Assembly: GCF_051851475.1 (NCBI RefSeq)
Contig: NZ_JBPUSJ010000005.1
Coordinates: 336,195-400,194 of the forward strand
Reading direction: 5' to 3'
DNA from: Carboxylicivirga taeanensis
GTDB taxonomy: Bacteria > Bacteroidota > Bacteroidia > Bacteroidales > Marinilabiliaceae
Length of the DNA stretch: 64,000 nt
Shown one piece after another: positions 8,807 through 17,543 of this stretch. The notes below the pieces were generated by a model, which was given only the letters and a program-made list of their open reading frames with translations, was not told the origin of the DNA and ran no database searches. Both the position numbers and the translations under genes were made by a program. Position 1 is the stretch's first letter. Each line of letters starts with the position of its first letter.

Positions 8807-9617
8807 GGTGCTAGTATTTTCTTTGAGGTAGTGAATAAAAACCAAGGCTTTTGTTCGTTTGCTGTTTGGATGTTTCCTTGCTTGTAACCGCCATTGGTGC
8901 TTATTTTTTGAGGAAAATTACAATACTCTATAATGTGCCATGCGGTTAATGTTAATTGTAAATTATAAAGATGTAAAATATTATTTTAGATAGAAAGTAT
9001 TTCGCCGAATGGACGGTGCTAAAGGCAAGCAGGCTTCTCTTGTTTATGGCTAAAGATACTTACAGTCTTTCTGATAAGGATGTTACCTGTGCAAAATTCA
9101 ATGCGCCATCTCCTTGAAAATGGTCATTAACTTATTTGGAACATTATTTACAGAAGGAGGTGTGTGCATGACATAGTTTGTGTTAATGACAATACGCCTG
9201 GCAGGAAAAGTGATGTTGTTCGGATTTAAACATCTACAGATTATTGGACCGTAAGTTAGGAAGGCGATGGGCTAATGGAATTGAGGTTGTGAGGGTTATG
9301 AGGTTTGCGCCTGTATTGTTGGCGGCATGCTGGATAATCACATCTGAAATGGTGCTTTGGGAGTTGGTAAGTGTCTGAAAACAGTTTTCAAATAAATTCA
9401 GCATAATACTTATAAATTATAAGCAAATAATTCCTCCATCTGATTTTTTATAAAATGTTTGGGCAGGTTTTGTAGAATGCTTTTAATTAAAGAAATAAAT
9501 CCTGAATTTTCATTTTTTTAACATTTAAAAGGCCAACTTATCAGTTGTAGTATATATTTTTGACAGCACAAATGACAATTAAAGAATTTTTGGTGTAATT
9601 GTAAACTATCTGTATTT
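8807..9617. other. 810-base intergenic region upstream of the carboxyltransferase operon
   Basis: No gene can be supported. The only candidate signal is TATTTTTG at 9555-9562, which fits the Bacteroidota -7 consensus TAnnTTTG and lies 56 bases before the carboxyltransferase ATG. I see no matching -33 TTTG at 19-21 bases. Confidence 0.45.
9555..9562 (+). promoter_or_regulatory. Candidate -7 box for the carboxyltransferase operon
   Basis: TATTTTTG fits TAnnTTTG, the -7 element of the Bacteroidota primary sigma factor. It sits 56 bases upstream of the ATG at 9618. A good -33 TTTG is not visible at the usual distance, so the call is tentative. Confidence 0.35.
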
Positions 9618-11174
9618 ATGAAAGTATCTGAAAAGATTGAGCTACTTAAAAAGAGACGTGAAGAAGTCCAAAAAATGGGCGGCGATGCACGTGTAGCAAA
9701 GCAGCATGAAAAAGGCAAGCTGTCGGCTCGTGAGCGTCTTGACGTTCTTTTTGACGAAGGTAGCTTTAGAGAGGTTGACATGTTTGTAGAGCATCGCTCA
9801 GTAAACTTTGGTCTCGACAAAGTTGAGGTGCCTTCAGATGGTGTAATTGTGGGGCACGGTTTAGTAAACGGTCGTCCTGTATTTGCCTACTCTCAGGATT
9901 TTACCTCTCGTGGTGGGTCTTTAGGGGAAATGCATGCCGCTAAAATTTGCAAAATAATGGATTTGGCCGTTAAAGCAGGCGCTCCTGTTGTTGGGTTAAA
10001 CGACTCTGGTGGTGCGCGTGTTGAAGAAGGTGTAGATGCATTAAAAGGCTACGGTGAGATTTTTATGCGTAACTCGCGTGCATCAGGCGTTATCCCACAA
10101 ATTTCAGCCATTATGGGGCCTTGTGCTGGTGGAGCTGTTTATTCTCCGGCAATGACTGATTTCATCTTTATGGTGAAAAAGCAGAGCCACATGTTTATTA
10201 CCGGACCAAACGTTATTAAAACGGTAACCGGTGAGGAGACAACACTGGAGGAGTTAGGTGGTGCTATGGTGCATAACTCAAAAAGCGGTAACGCACATTT
10301 CGCCTGCGACAGTGATGAAGATACAATTGAAGCTATAAAAGAACTGTTAGAGTTCTTACCAAATAATAATTTAGAAGAAGCTCCTCAAATTCCTATGGGC
10401 GATGATCCGACCCGTCAGTGTGAAGAGCTGGATACAATTATACCAGATGATCCAAAAACACCTTATGACATGGTAGCTGTTATCGAGTCGGTACTTGATA
10501 ATGGTGAATTCATGCAGGTGCACGAACACTATGCTGAAAATGCTATTGTTGGTTTTGGTCACTTAAATAACCGTTCAGTAGGTATCATCGCCAACCAGCC
10601 AATGATTCAGGCCGGTTGCTTGGATATCGATGCTTCGGATAAGATTTCGCGTTTCGTACGTACCTGTGATGCTTACAACATTCCAATGATCACATTTGTA
10701 GATGTACCAGGTTACCTGCCAGGTGTAGCTCAGGAGTGGGATGGAATTATTCGTCACGGGGCTAAATTACTTTGGTCATACGCCGAAGCTACCGTACCTA
10801 AGTTCACGGTTGTAACCCGTAAAGATTATGGTGGTGCTTACTTGGCGATGTGTTCGAAGCCTCTGGGAGCCGACATGGTGTTTGCATGGCCTTCAGCCGA
10901 GATTGCTGTAATGGGTGCTAAAGGTGCCGTTGAAGTGATTTCGACTTACCGCAAGCAAATTTCAGAAGCAGAAGATCGTCAGGCAATGACGGATGCGAAG
11001 ATTAAAGAATACGAAGACGCATTTAACGTGCCTTACCTGGCTGCTAAGCGTGGTTATATTGATGATGTTATCCTGCCAAGTGAAACAAGGCAGCGCCTGA
11101 TCGATGCACTTGAAGTGATGTCGACTAAGACTGAGGTGTTACCTCCTAAGAAGCACGGAAACATTCCATTGTAA
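9618..11174 (+). CDS. Acyl-CoA carboxyltransferase subunit (methylmalonyl-CoA decarboxylase alpha / transcarboxylase 12S type)
   Basis: A 518-residue carboxyltransferase of the PccB/MmdA family, which moves CO2 between carboxybiotin and propionyl-CoA/methylmalonyl-CoA. The crotonase-like halves are clear: GKLSARERLDVLFDEGSF, GLNDSGGARVEEGV and MGPCAGGAVYSPAMTDF in the first half, and DVPGYLPG, MCSKPLGADMVFAWPSAEIAVMGAKGAVEV in the second. The length is normal. It is followed after 12 bases by a 61-residue gene and then by an OadA-type subunit with its own biotin domain. That pairing matches the 12S and 5S subunits of methylmalonyl-CoA:pyruvate transcarboxylase or a decarboxylase complex. No biotin carboxylase gene is in the window, so CO2 probably comes from another carboxylated substrate. 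Confidence 0.93.
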   Translation: MKVSEKIELLKKRREEVQKMGGDARVAKQHEKGKLSARERLDVLFDEGSFREVDMFVEHRSVNFGLDKVEVPSDGVIVGHGLVNGRPVFAYSQDFTSRGGSLGEMHAAKICKIMDLAVKAGAPVVGLNDSGGARVEEGVDALKGYGEIFMRNSRASGVIPQISAIMGPCAGGAVYSPAMTDFIFMVKKQSHMFITGPNVIKTVTGEETTLEELGGAMVHNSKSGNAHFACDSDEDTIEAIKELLEFLPNNNLEEAPQIPMGDDPTRQCEELDTIIPDDPKTPYDMVAVIESVLDNGEFMQVHEHYAENAIVGFGHLNNRSVGIIANQPMIQAGCLDIDASDKISRFVRTCDAYNIPMITFVDVPGYLPGVAQEWDGIIRHGAKLLWSYAEATVPKFTVVTRKDYGGAYLAMCSKPLGADMVFAWPSAEIAVMGAKGAVEVISTYRKQISEAEDRQAMTDAKIKEYEDAFNVPYLAAKRGYIDDVILPSETRQRLIDALEVMSTKTEVLPPKKHGNIPL

Positions 11175-11186
11175 AACAATTGTACT

Positions 11187-11372
11187 ATGACAGCAAGAGA
11201 AAAAAAGAGAAGAGCGGCAATGATCGCTGTAGCTTATTACCTTGAGCAGGAAGCAGCTAAAAATAATGAAGTAACAACTGTTAATTCATGGAAAGCGGCC
11301 GGAAAAGAGGTGATAATGAATAACCGGGCTATGGTACAGCGTCGTGGTCGTTTATTACGTTCTCGCGCTTAA
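11187..11372 (+). CDS. Small basic protein of the carboxyltransferase operon
   Basis: A 61-residue protein, rich in Lys/Arg, with an amphipathic helix (RRAAMIAVAYYLEQEAAK) and a tail SWKAAGKEVIMNNRAMVQRRGRLLR. It has no membrane segment. The pattern of an Ala-rich helix, then W, G, M and R-rich tail resembles the soluble C-terminal part of OadG/MmdD-type subunits and the small MmdE subunit of methylmalonyl-CoA decarboxylase, which help assemble the complex. This is inference from pattern, not a firm match. The gene lies 12 bases after the carboxyltransferase gene and 87 bases before the OadA-type gene, so it belongs to the operon. Confidence 0.6.
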   Translation: MTAREKKRRAAMIAVAYYLEQEAAKNNEVTTVNSWKAAGKEVIMNNRAMVQRRGRLLRSRA

Positions 11373-11459
11373 GGTAAGAAAAGTAGTAACAGGCAGAGGG
11401 CAGAAGTGAGTGAACGAACACTTGGCACTGCACACTATGCACTTTAAAAATCGAAGAAA

Positions 11460-13367
11460 ATGAATTACGATAAGCACGGAGTCTTGGAGATGGCTCCACT
11501 AGAGTTTGGAGCTGACCGTCCTAAAGCGGCAAATCCAATTAAAATTAATGATGTAAGTTTACGCGACGGTCACCAGTCACTATTCGCAACCCGCGGACGT
11601 ACTGAAGACATGTTGCCAGTAGCCGAAATGATTGACAACGCAGGGTATAACGCTGTTGAAACATGGGGTGGTGCTACATTTGATACCATGCACCGTTTCT
11701 TGGCCGAAGATCCATGGGAGCGTCTGCGCACTCTGAAGAAGCACATGCCAAAAACACCTTTTTCAATGTTATTGCGCGGTCAGAACGTTGTAGGTTACCG
11801 TAACTATGCCGATGATGTGGTAAGAGCATTTGTTCAGCGTGCGGTTGATAACGGCATGGATATTTTCCGTTGTTTTGATGCCCTGAACGACTACCGTAAC
11901 TTCGAAACGGCTGCTCAGGTAATTAAGGACAATGGTAAGCACTTCCAGGGCGTTGTATGTTATACATTGAACCAGCCTCGTTTAGGTGGTGATATCTACA
12001 ACATGGACTACTACGTAAACAAGGTGAAAGAATTGCTGGAGTTTGGTGTGGATTCAATCTGTATCAAAGATATGGCAGGTTTGATTGCCCCTTATGATAT
12101 TTACAACCTGGTACGCGAAATCAAAAAAATTACTGATACTCCTATCAACCTGCACACTCACTTTACTTCAGGTATGGGCGATTTGGCTATCTTCAAAGCC
12201 ATTGAGGCTGGTGTGGATATTGTTGATACTTGTATCGGGCCTTATGCTTACCGTACATCACACGCTGCTGTTGAGCCATTAATCATGTCGTTGTTAGGTA
12301 CTAACCGCGATTCTGGTATGGACATCAACAAAATTACTGCTATTGCAGAAGAGATGGAGAAATACATACCTAAGTACAAGCACCTGGATAACAATCCTAA
12401 CTACGCTACTACTGATATCAATGTATTGCTTCACCAAACGCCAGGTGGTATGTTATCTAACCTGGTGAACCAGTTGAAAGCAATGAACGCTTTAGATAAG
12501 TTACCAGAAGTATTCCGTTTATTACCAAAAGTTCGTAAAGACTTAGGTAACATTCCTTTGGTAACACCTACTTCTCAAATTGTTGGTGTACAAACAGTAA
12601 ACAACGTATTGTTTGACTCATACGAAGGTGAGTATGCACAGATTACTAAAGAGGTAAAAGACCTTTGCTACGGACTGTATGGTAAAACGACTGACCCTAT
12701 CAATCCTGAAGTGCAGAAGAAAGCCTTGAAAGGTTATGCTCGTGGTGAGGAGCCTATCACTGTTCGTCCGGGTTCTATCTTAGAGCCTGAAATGGAGGCC
12801 GTAAAAGAGGAGTTCAAAGACTTTGCTAAGGATATTGATGATGAAGTATTGTGTGCTCTTTATCCGGTAACTGGTAAGCGCTTCCTGAAGTGGAAATATG
12901 GTCAGGAAGAAGTACCTGCTGAGTTCCAGGCCAAGACTATGGAGCAGGTGGAGAAAGAAGAAGAGTTGGTACGTAAGGCTTTGTCGGGCGAGTTAACGTC
13001 AAAAGGCAATGGCGGTGCAACTCGCGAGCTGGAAGTAAAGGTCGATGGCGAAGTATTTACTGTTGAAATCAACGACCCAAATGCTACAGGTGCTGCTCCA
13101 CGTGCACGTCGTGCAAAAGGTGGTGCTAAGGAAGTGGAAGCAACCGGAAGCCTGATTGCGCCAATCCCTGGTATGATTGTTGAGTTTAAGAAGAAAGTAG
13201 GTGAAGAGGTAAAAGCTGGTGAAACAGTGGTAGTACTTGAGGCTATGAAAATGATGAACAACCTTGACGCAGCTGTTGATGGCGTTGTGAAGGAAATCAA
13301 ATTCGACTCAGGTGACTCTGTAGCCAAAGGAGATGTGTTAATGGTGATTGAACCAAAAGAAGCGTAA
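11460..13367 (+). CDS. OadA-type carboxyltransferase fused to biotin carboxyl carrier domain
   Basis: A 635-residue protein that transfers CO2 between biotin and pyruvate/oxaloacetate. The N-terminal TIM barrel has the metal and catalytic residues: D36 in LRDGHQS, FRCFDALND, the Lys that is carboxylated in the family (K203 in CIKDMAGL) and H232/H234 in NLHTHFTSGMG. The conserved middle domain follows (LGNIPLVTPTSQIVG, CLYG-type helix). A linker leads to a biotinyl domain with the EAMKM site, modified Lys about 597. This combines 5S and 1.3S transcarboxylase subunits, or OadA. Without an adjacent OadB pump, it is more likely a soluble transcarboxylase or PycB-like enzyme used in propionate/succinate metabolism. 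Confidence 0.92.
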   Translation: MNYDKHGVLEMAPLEFGADRPKAANPIKINDVSLRDGHQSLFATRGRTEDMLPVAEMIDNAGYNAVETWGGATFDTMHRFLAEDPWERLRTLKKHMPKTPFSMLLRGQNVVGYRNYADDVVRAFVQRAVDNGMDIFRCFDALNDYRNFETAAQVIKDNGKHFQGVVCYTLNQPRLGGDIYNMDYYVNKVKELLEFGVDSICIKDMAGLIAPYDIYNLVREIKKITDTPINLHTHFTSGMGDLAIFKAIEAGVDIVDTCIGPYAYRTSHAAVEPLIMSLLGTNRDSGMDINKITAIAEEMEKYIPKYKHLDNNPNYATTDINVLLHQTPGGMLSNLVNQLKAMNALDKLPEVFRLLPKVRKDLGNIPLVTPTSQIVGVQTVNNVLFDSYEGEYAQITKEVKDLCYGLYGKTTDPINPEVQKKALKGYARGEEPITVRPGSILEPEMEAVKEEFKDFAKDIDDEVLCALYPVTGKRFLKWKYGQEEVPAEFQAKTMEQVEKEEELVRKALSGELTSKGNGGATRELEVKVDGEVFTVEINDPNATGAAPRARRAKGGAKEVEATGSLIAPIPGMIVEFKKKVGEEVKAGETVVVLEAMKMMNNLDAAVDGVVKEIKFDSGDSVAKGDVLMVIEPKEA

Positions 13368-13400
13368 GCAACTCCGAAATACAATATACTCCAAAAATTG

Positions 13401-13430
13401 AGGCAGACCGTACGGTCTGCCTTTTTTTTT
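13401..13430 (+). terminator. Intrinsic terminator of the carboxyltransferase operon
   Basis: Bases 13401-13422 form a perfect palindrome (AGGCAGACCG TA CGGTCTGCCT), followed by a run of T to 13430, starting 34 bases after the stop codon. This is the clearest intrinsic terminator in the window. Confidence 0.92.
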
Positions 13431-13728
13431 GTAAATTTATTAGGCTGGATATCATCCGATTAATAATGAATCTAAATGCATCAAATAATATAGATATAGA
13501 AATAACTAGATAAATTAATATATTTGTAGTCATACTTTCATCCAAATAGTGAAGTTGGAAGTAGCGAAAGAGGATTGGCGAAATAACTTCATGCAAGAGC
13601 TGGTCTGTTTCGTTCGTTGTTTATTGAAGCTCATACTCTTTTGGATACTTAATCGTAAGTAATCCAATAGTTTTGCAGAGCAATCATTTTTATGAGTCAA
13701 TTAGTGATAATGTTGAAGAATGGATACT

Positions 13729-14535
13729 ATGAATACATATTTGATCCGGATAGGAATAGTAATTTTGGCCATAGGGGTGTTAACGTCTTGTGAGGAGATT
13801 ATAGAATATAGCCCTTATCAAAACATTGTTCCCAACAAGTGGAAGAACCAGAATGTGCGTAACTATAACGAGTTATTGCCTGCAGCAAACGATACGTTTG
13901 AACCCTTTAAGGTTGCCCTGATTAGTGACTCTCACACCTATTATGATGAGTTTGTCGATCAGGTCGCTTTTATCAATGCGCAATCCGAGTATAAATTCGT
14001 TATCCACCTGGGTGATATTACATTAAGTGCTAACAGTCGGGAGTTTGAATGGTATAGTGACATTATGAATACCATCAATATACCGGTTATAACGCTTATT
14101 GGGAATCACGATTGTTTGGGCAATGGGTACAGCATCTTTACCGAAATGTTTGGCCAGTCCAACTTTTTCTTCGAATACAAGGAGGTGAAGTTTGTTATTT
14201 TTGATGACATTATCTGGGAAAAGAACATTGTAGATCCCGATTTTAAATGGCTCGATACGGCCCTCAAAAATGATGGAGACTACAAGCATGTGCTGCCCTT
14301 TGCGCATATACCTCCGTGGGACGATCAGTTCTCTTTAGGTAATGAGTTGCTTTATAATAAAATAATGGAAAGTAACGATATTCCTTTGTCTATACACGGG
14401 CATGGCCATAGTTACAACTGGTCGCAACCTTATGGGGAGGTGAATTACCTGTCGGTACCAGCACCTATTCGAAATGAGCTGATAGTGTTGGATATTCAGG
14501 CCGATACGGTTATTGTGGAACGCATACATTATTAA
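13729..14535 (+). CDS. Metallophosphoesterase lipoprotein
   Basis: A 268-residue calcineurin-like phosphoesterase. The lipoprotein leader (LAIGVLTSCEE) points to envelope anchoring. The metal-binding blocks are present: LISDSHTY (family D-x-H), VIHLGDIT (GD), LIGNHDC (GNHD), FAHIPPWD and SIHGHGHSYNW (GHxH). These bind the two metals that hydrolyse phosphomonoesters or diesters. ATGs at 13720 and 13729 are both possible. The stop codon overlaps the ATG of the next gene by one base (TAATG), which implies translational coupling. The substrate cannot be predicted. Confidence 0.87.
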   Translation: MNTYLIRIGIVILAIGVLTSCEEIIEYSPYQNIVPNKWKNQNVRNYNELLPAANDTFEPFKVALISDSHTYYDEFVDQVAFINAQSEYKFVIHLGDITLSANSREFEWYSDIMNTINIPVITLIGNHDCLGNGYSIFTEMFGQSNFFFEYKEVKFVIFDDIIWEKNIVDPDFKWLDTALKNDGDYKHVLPFAHIPPWDDQFSLGNELLYNKIMESNDIPLSIHGHGHSYNWSQPYGEVNYLSVPAPIRNELIVLDIQADTVIVERIHY

Positions 14536-15212
14536 TGATGAATCTATTACAATATATTAGTGGCCGGCTTGTTGTTTTCGCCCTTCTTCTGATGAACACC
14601 TTTTATACAGAAGCGCAGGCGTATGATATAAATCAGGTCAGTCCATTGACTGCCAATGTGGAAGAGGATGATGATTCGGTTGCTGCACGTGATTCGATGA
14701 CCTGTAAAAAGAGATGGTACCTGCCTCAGCAATATAAATTGCAGTATGCCGGAAGTATCGGTTTTATGTCCGTTGGGTTTGGGTACGAAGTATCACCTAC
14801 CTATCAGCCGGTATTATTTATTGGCTACTTAAGTGAAAAGTTCGGTGGAAGTAAAAACAGGGTGCTAAGCATTTCGGTAAAAAACAGTTTTTATTTTACC
14901 CGACAACCAGTTTTTAAATACCTGAAACCTTACGCGGGGCTTTCTATCAACTGGGGAAATACCAATAACACCTTCAAATCGCTGCCCGACTATTATCCTG
15001 ACGAGTACTATTTTCAGAACATGATACACTTTGCGCCGTTTGTAGGTGGCGAATTTTATGTTCCTCTGAAAGGTAAACATATAGAGGGTGTTGGATTGTA
15101 TACAGAAGTGTCGGCTTTTGATGCATACCTTCTTGAGGCCATTCGAACGAAGTATGTTAAACCACACATGGCCTTGTCTTTAGCTTTGGGAATAACTATT
15201 TATATTAATTAA
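14535..15212 (+). CDS. Outer-membrane-type protein of unknown family
   Basis: A 225-residue exported protein with a signal peptide (RLVVFALLLMNTFYTEAQA). After about residue 60 the sequence alternates hydrophobic and polar residues and ends in an aromatic-rich hydrophobic strand (ALSLALGITIYIN), as in small outer-membrane beta-barrels: YAGSIGFMSVGFGYEVSP, VLFIGYLSEKFGG, YAGLSINWGN. It overlaps the phosphoesterase lipoprotein by one base and is probably made together with it. I do not recognise the family; a barrel partner of the phosphoesterase is a reasonable inference. Confidence 0.6.
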   Translation: MMNLLQYISGRLVVFALLLMNTFYTEAQAYDINQVSPLTANVEEDDDSVAARDSMTCKKRWYLPQQYKLQYAGSIGFMSVGFGYEVSPTYQPVLFIGYLSEKFGGSKNRVLSISVKNSFYFTRQPVFKYLKPYAGLSINWGNTNNTFKSLPDYYPDEYYFQNMIHFAPFVGGEFYVPLKGKHIEGVGLYTEVSAFDAYLLEAIRTKYVKPHMALSLALGITIYIN

Positions 15213-15218
15213 AGTAAC

Positions 15219-15237
15219 GAGCACTTCTTGAGTGCTC
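15219..15237 (+). terminator. Hairpin after the phosphoesterase-barrel pair
   Basis: GAGCACT and AGTGCTC form a 7-bp stem with a 5-base loop, seven bases after the stop codon. An outer GTAAC/GTTAC pair can extend it. The T-run is weak, so terminator function is plausible but not certain. Confidence 0.5.
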
Positions 15238-15379
15238 TTACGTGTTGTTACTTATTTGACATCAAAAAAAGTTAATCATGGTTAAATTTAGGGTGAAGCC
15301 CTAAAAGTGAAGGCCATGCCACTTTGTTTACAGCTGCTTTTTTCTAATTTTAGTGCTTCTAATTCTTAACATTCTTTTT

Positions 15380-16651
15380 ATGAAGAAGAAGCTCTTCGCC
15401 TTTGGTTTACTCCTTATTCTGGTTTTTGCAGGTAATTGGGTTTACGGACGCATTTTGTCAAAAAAAATAGAGGCTAAAATCACTCATCTGGCTCAGGAGA
15501 ATGACTTGGTGCAGGTCGAAATTGAGCACATTCGGGTCAATCCGCTTTTTTCTACTGTCACCTGCAAAGGAATAGTTATCCGTTCTCTAACTGGTGAGCA
15601 GTTAGCCGAAGGAGCATCGCTAGTGTTGGATATGCCCTACCGGGAAGTGATGCGCCTGTTGAATAATGAGCAAATCGATCAGCTGCAATCCATGCGGATG
15701 AAAGCGAAACAGCTATTGGTGCCTGTAGATAAAACTGGCGGTCAGCTATTGGTCGATGAGGTTTGCATTGATTTCGATGGCGTTTTAACGTCTGATGACA
15801 TAAGAACTATAAACAGGCGTTTCCCTGACGAGGCTCAGCGGCTTTATGTTTCAGCAAAAGGATTAAAGCTATCGCAGGTGCCGGGCTGGAATACCTTAGG
15901 GTTTACAGAGGAGCAATTTGAACGTTATACCAATATTGAACAGGTGCAGCTTGATGTTAAATTCGATCCGCAAGCCAGGCAATTACAGCTGCTCAATTTT
16001 CAGCTGGAGTCTGCTTTGCTAGCTTGTAATTCCACAGCTGTGGTGGACTACTCAGGCGATGGGTGGCACGGCTGGCAGCCGAGGCAAACAGAGTCGTCTT
16101 TCAGTTTAGATTTGAAAGAAAAAGGCATGCAATGGGGCGATAAAGCATCAAGCGGAAAGTACACTCTTGGCAAACTATCCCTTAGTTCTGATGCTCTAAT
16201 GACCTTTAATAGCGGTAAGCCGCAGGTTAAAGGACAGAAAAGCAGCTTTTTATTGGAGGATCTTACCATCGAGTATGCCGGGAGGCGGCAAGCGGAATTA
16301 GAGGCACAGGCGGCCTTGCTGGGTTTGAAGCTCGACCGGGTGACAATAGGGAAGCTAGCCATTCATTCGCAACTGATCAATAACAAGCTGGTTTTTACCG
16401 ATTCGGAACTGCAATCATCTTTGTTGAACCTTTCCTTGCATGGGGAAGTACAGTGGCAACCGCTATCGCCAAAAGATTCGCAGATTGAAACAGCAACAAT
16501 TATTCTAAGCAACCTGGCGCCGGGTATACAAAATGGGTTATCCACTCTGGAGTTGATGACAGGGCAGTCATTGCCCCGAAAAGGTGATGCCATCGTGTTG
16601 GAGTTGAGTGGTGCTTTGCACCGTCCGGCAATAAAAGGTTTAAAATATTAA
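15380..16651 (+). CDS. Membrane-anchored AsmA-like protein of unknown function
   Basis: A 423-residue protein with one N-terminal membrane segment (LFAFGLLLILVFAGNWVYG) followed by a large periplasmic part rich in beta-strands and with two similar lobes, each containing patterns like LVQVEIEHIRVNPLFSTVTCKGIVI and KLDRVTIGKLAIHSQL. This recalls AsmA/DUF748-type lipid-transfer or envelope-biogenesis proteins, but the match is by general form only. The start at 15380 was chosen because it gives MKKKLF before the helix. The patatin gene starts three bases after the stop, so the two form an operon, and a role in envelope lipid handling would fit. Confidence 0.5.
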   Translation: MKKKLFAFGLLLILVFAGNWVYGRILSKKIEAKITHLAQENDLVQVEIEHIRVNPLFSTVTCKGIVIRSLTGEQLAEGASLVLDMPYREVMRLLNNEQIDQLQSMRMKAKQLLVPVDKTGGQLLVDEVCIDFDGVLTSDDIRTINRRFPDEAQRLYVSAKGLKLSQVPGWNTLGFTEEQFERYTNIEQVQLDVKFDPQARQLQLLNFQLESALLACNSTAVVDYSGDGWHGWQPRQTESSFSLDLKEKGMQWGDKASSGKYTLGKLSLSSDALMTFNSGKPQVKGQKSSFLLEDLTIEYAGRRQAELEAQAALLGLKLDRVTIGKLAIHSQLINNKLVFTDSELQSSLLNLSLHGEVQWQPLSPKDSQIETATIILSNLAPGIQNGLSTLELMTGQSLPRKGDAIVLELSGALHRPAIKGLKY

Positions 16652-16654
16652 GTA

Positions 16655-17521
16655 GTGAAAGAAGGTTCGAGCAATACAGCTTTAGTATTGGAAGGTGGCG
16701 GTTTTAGAGGCATGTATACGGCAGGCGTGCTGGATGCCTTTTTATATAATGGCATTCGGTTTCCATATGTGATTGGTGTTTCGGCGGGTGCTGCCTATGG
16801 TATTTCGTATGTGTCGGAGCAGTTTGGCCGCAATAAGGAGGTGAACCTTAAGTATACAGCGGACCCGCGCTACATGAGTCTTGGGAACCTGCTGCGTAAA
16901 GGGAATTTATTCGATTGGGATTTTGTGTATGGAGAGGTGCCGGATAAATTGGTGCCCTTTGATTTTGACGCCCTGTTTAATTCTTCCACCGAATTTGAGA
17001 TTGGAGTCACAAATGTGCAGAGCGGCGAAGCCGAGTATTATTCCAGCAGAAATTTGAATAGAGACGAGCTGTTGGCAGCTATTACCGCTTCATCAAGTTT
17101 GCCTTTTGTATCTAAAATGGCAAAACTGCACGAGCAAGTGTATATGGATGGTGGCCTGGCCGATTCAGTTCCGGTTATGCATGCCCTAAATAAAGGATAT
17201 GAGCGCGTGGTGGTGATCCTCACCCGCAATAAAAACTATCGGAAGAACCCCGCCAGGTTTAGAGGAGTGATCAAGGCCTGTTACCGGCAATATCCCAAGC
17301 TGGTGGAAGCCATATTGAGCCGGGCCGATCGTTATAACAAAACGCTTGATGAGTTGGAACAGCTCGAACAGGCCGGCAGAGCATATCTTATTCGTCCAGA
17401 TCAGCCAATGTCTGTTTCACGGATTGAGAACAATGCACAAAAGCTGGATGCCTTGTATCAGCAGGGATTCGACGAAGCGAAGCAGCAAGTACAGGATTTA
17501 CAGTATTGGTTGACTCACTAA
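16655..17521 (+). CDS. Patatin-like phospholipase
   Basis: A 288-residue lipid acyl hydrolase. The oxyanion loop EGGGFRGMYTAGVLD, the nucleophile elbow GVSAGA (GxSxG) and the second member of the catalytic dyad in YMDGGLADSVP are all present, so activity is expected. There is no signal peptide, as is usual for the YlbK/RssA-like intracellular group. The start codon is GTG at 16655, three bases after the preceding stop, so translation is probably coupled to the AsmA-like gene. Typical members hydrolyse phospholipid acyl esters; the true substrate is not deducible. Confidence 0.92.
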   Translation: MKEGSSNTALVLEGGGFRGMYTAGVLDAFLYNGIRFPYVIGVSAGAAYGISYVSEQFGRNKEVNLKYTADPRYMSLGNLLRKGNLFDWDFVYGEVPDKLVPFDFDALFNSSTEFEIGVTNVQSGEAEYYSSRNLNRDELLAAITASSSLPFVSKMAKLHEQVYMDGGLADSVPVMHALNKGYERVVVILTRNKNYRKNPARFRGVIKACYRQYPKLVEAILSRADRYNKTLDELEQLEQAGRAYLIRPDQPMSVSRIENNAQKLDALYQQGFDEAKQQVQDLQYWLTH

Positions 17522-17543
17522 AGCAACGTTGCCAATGTACTGT

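Noticed and set aside
13297..13596. 99-codon minus-strand frame at the operon terminator
   Set aside because: It crosses the terminator palindrome and the coding end of the biotin domain, with no family match.
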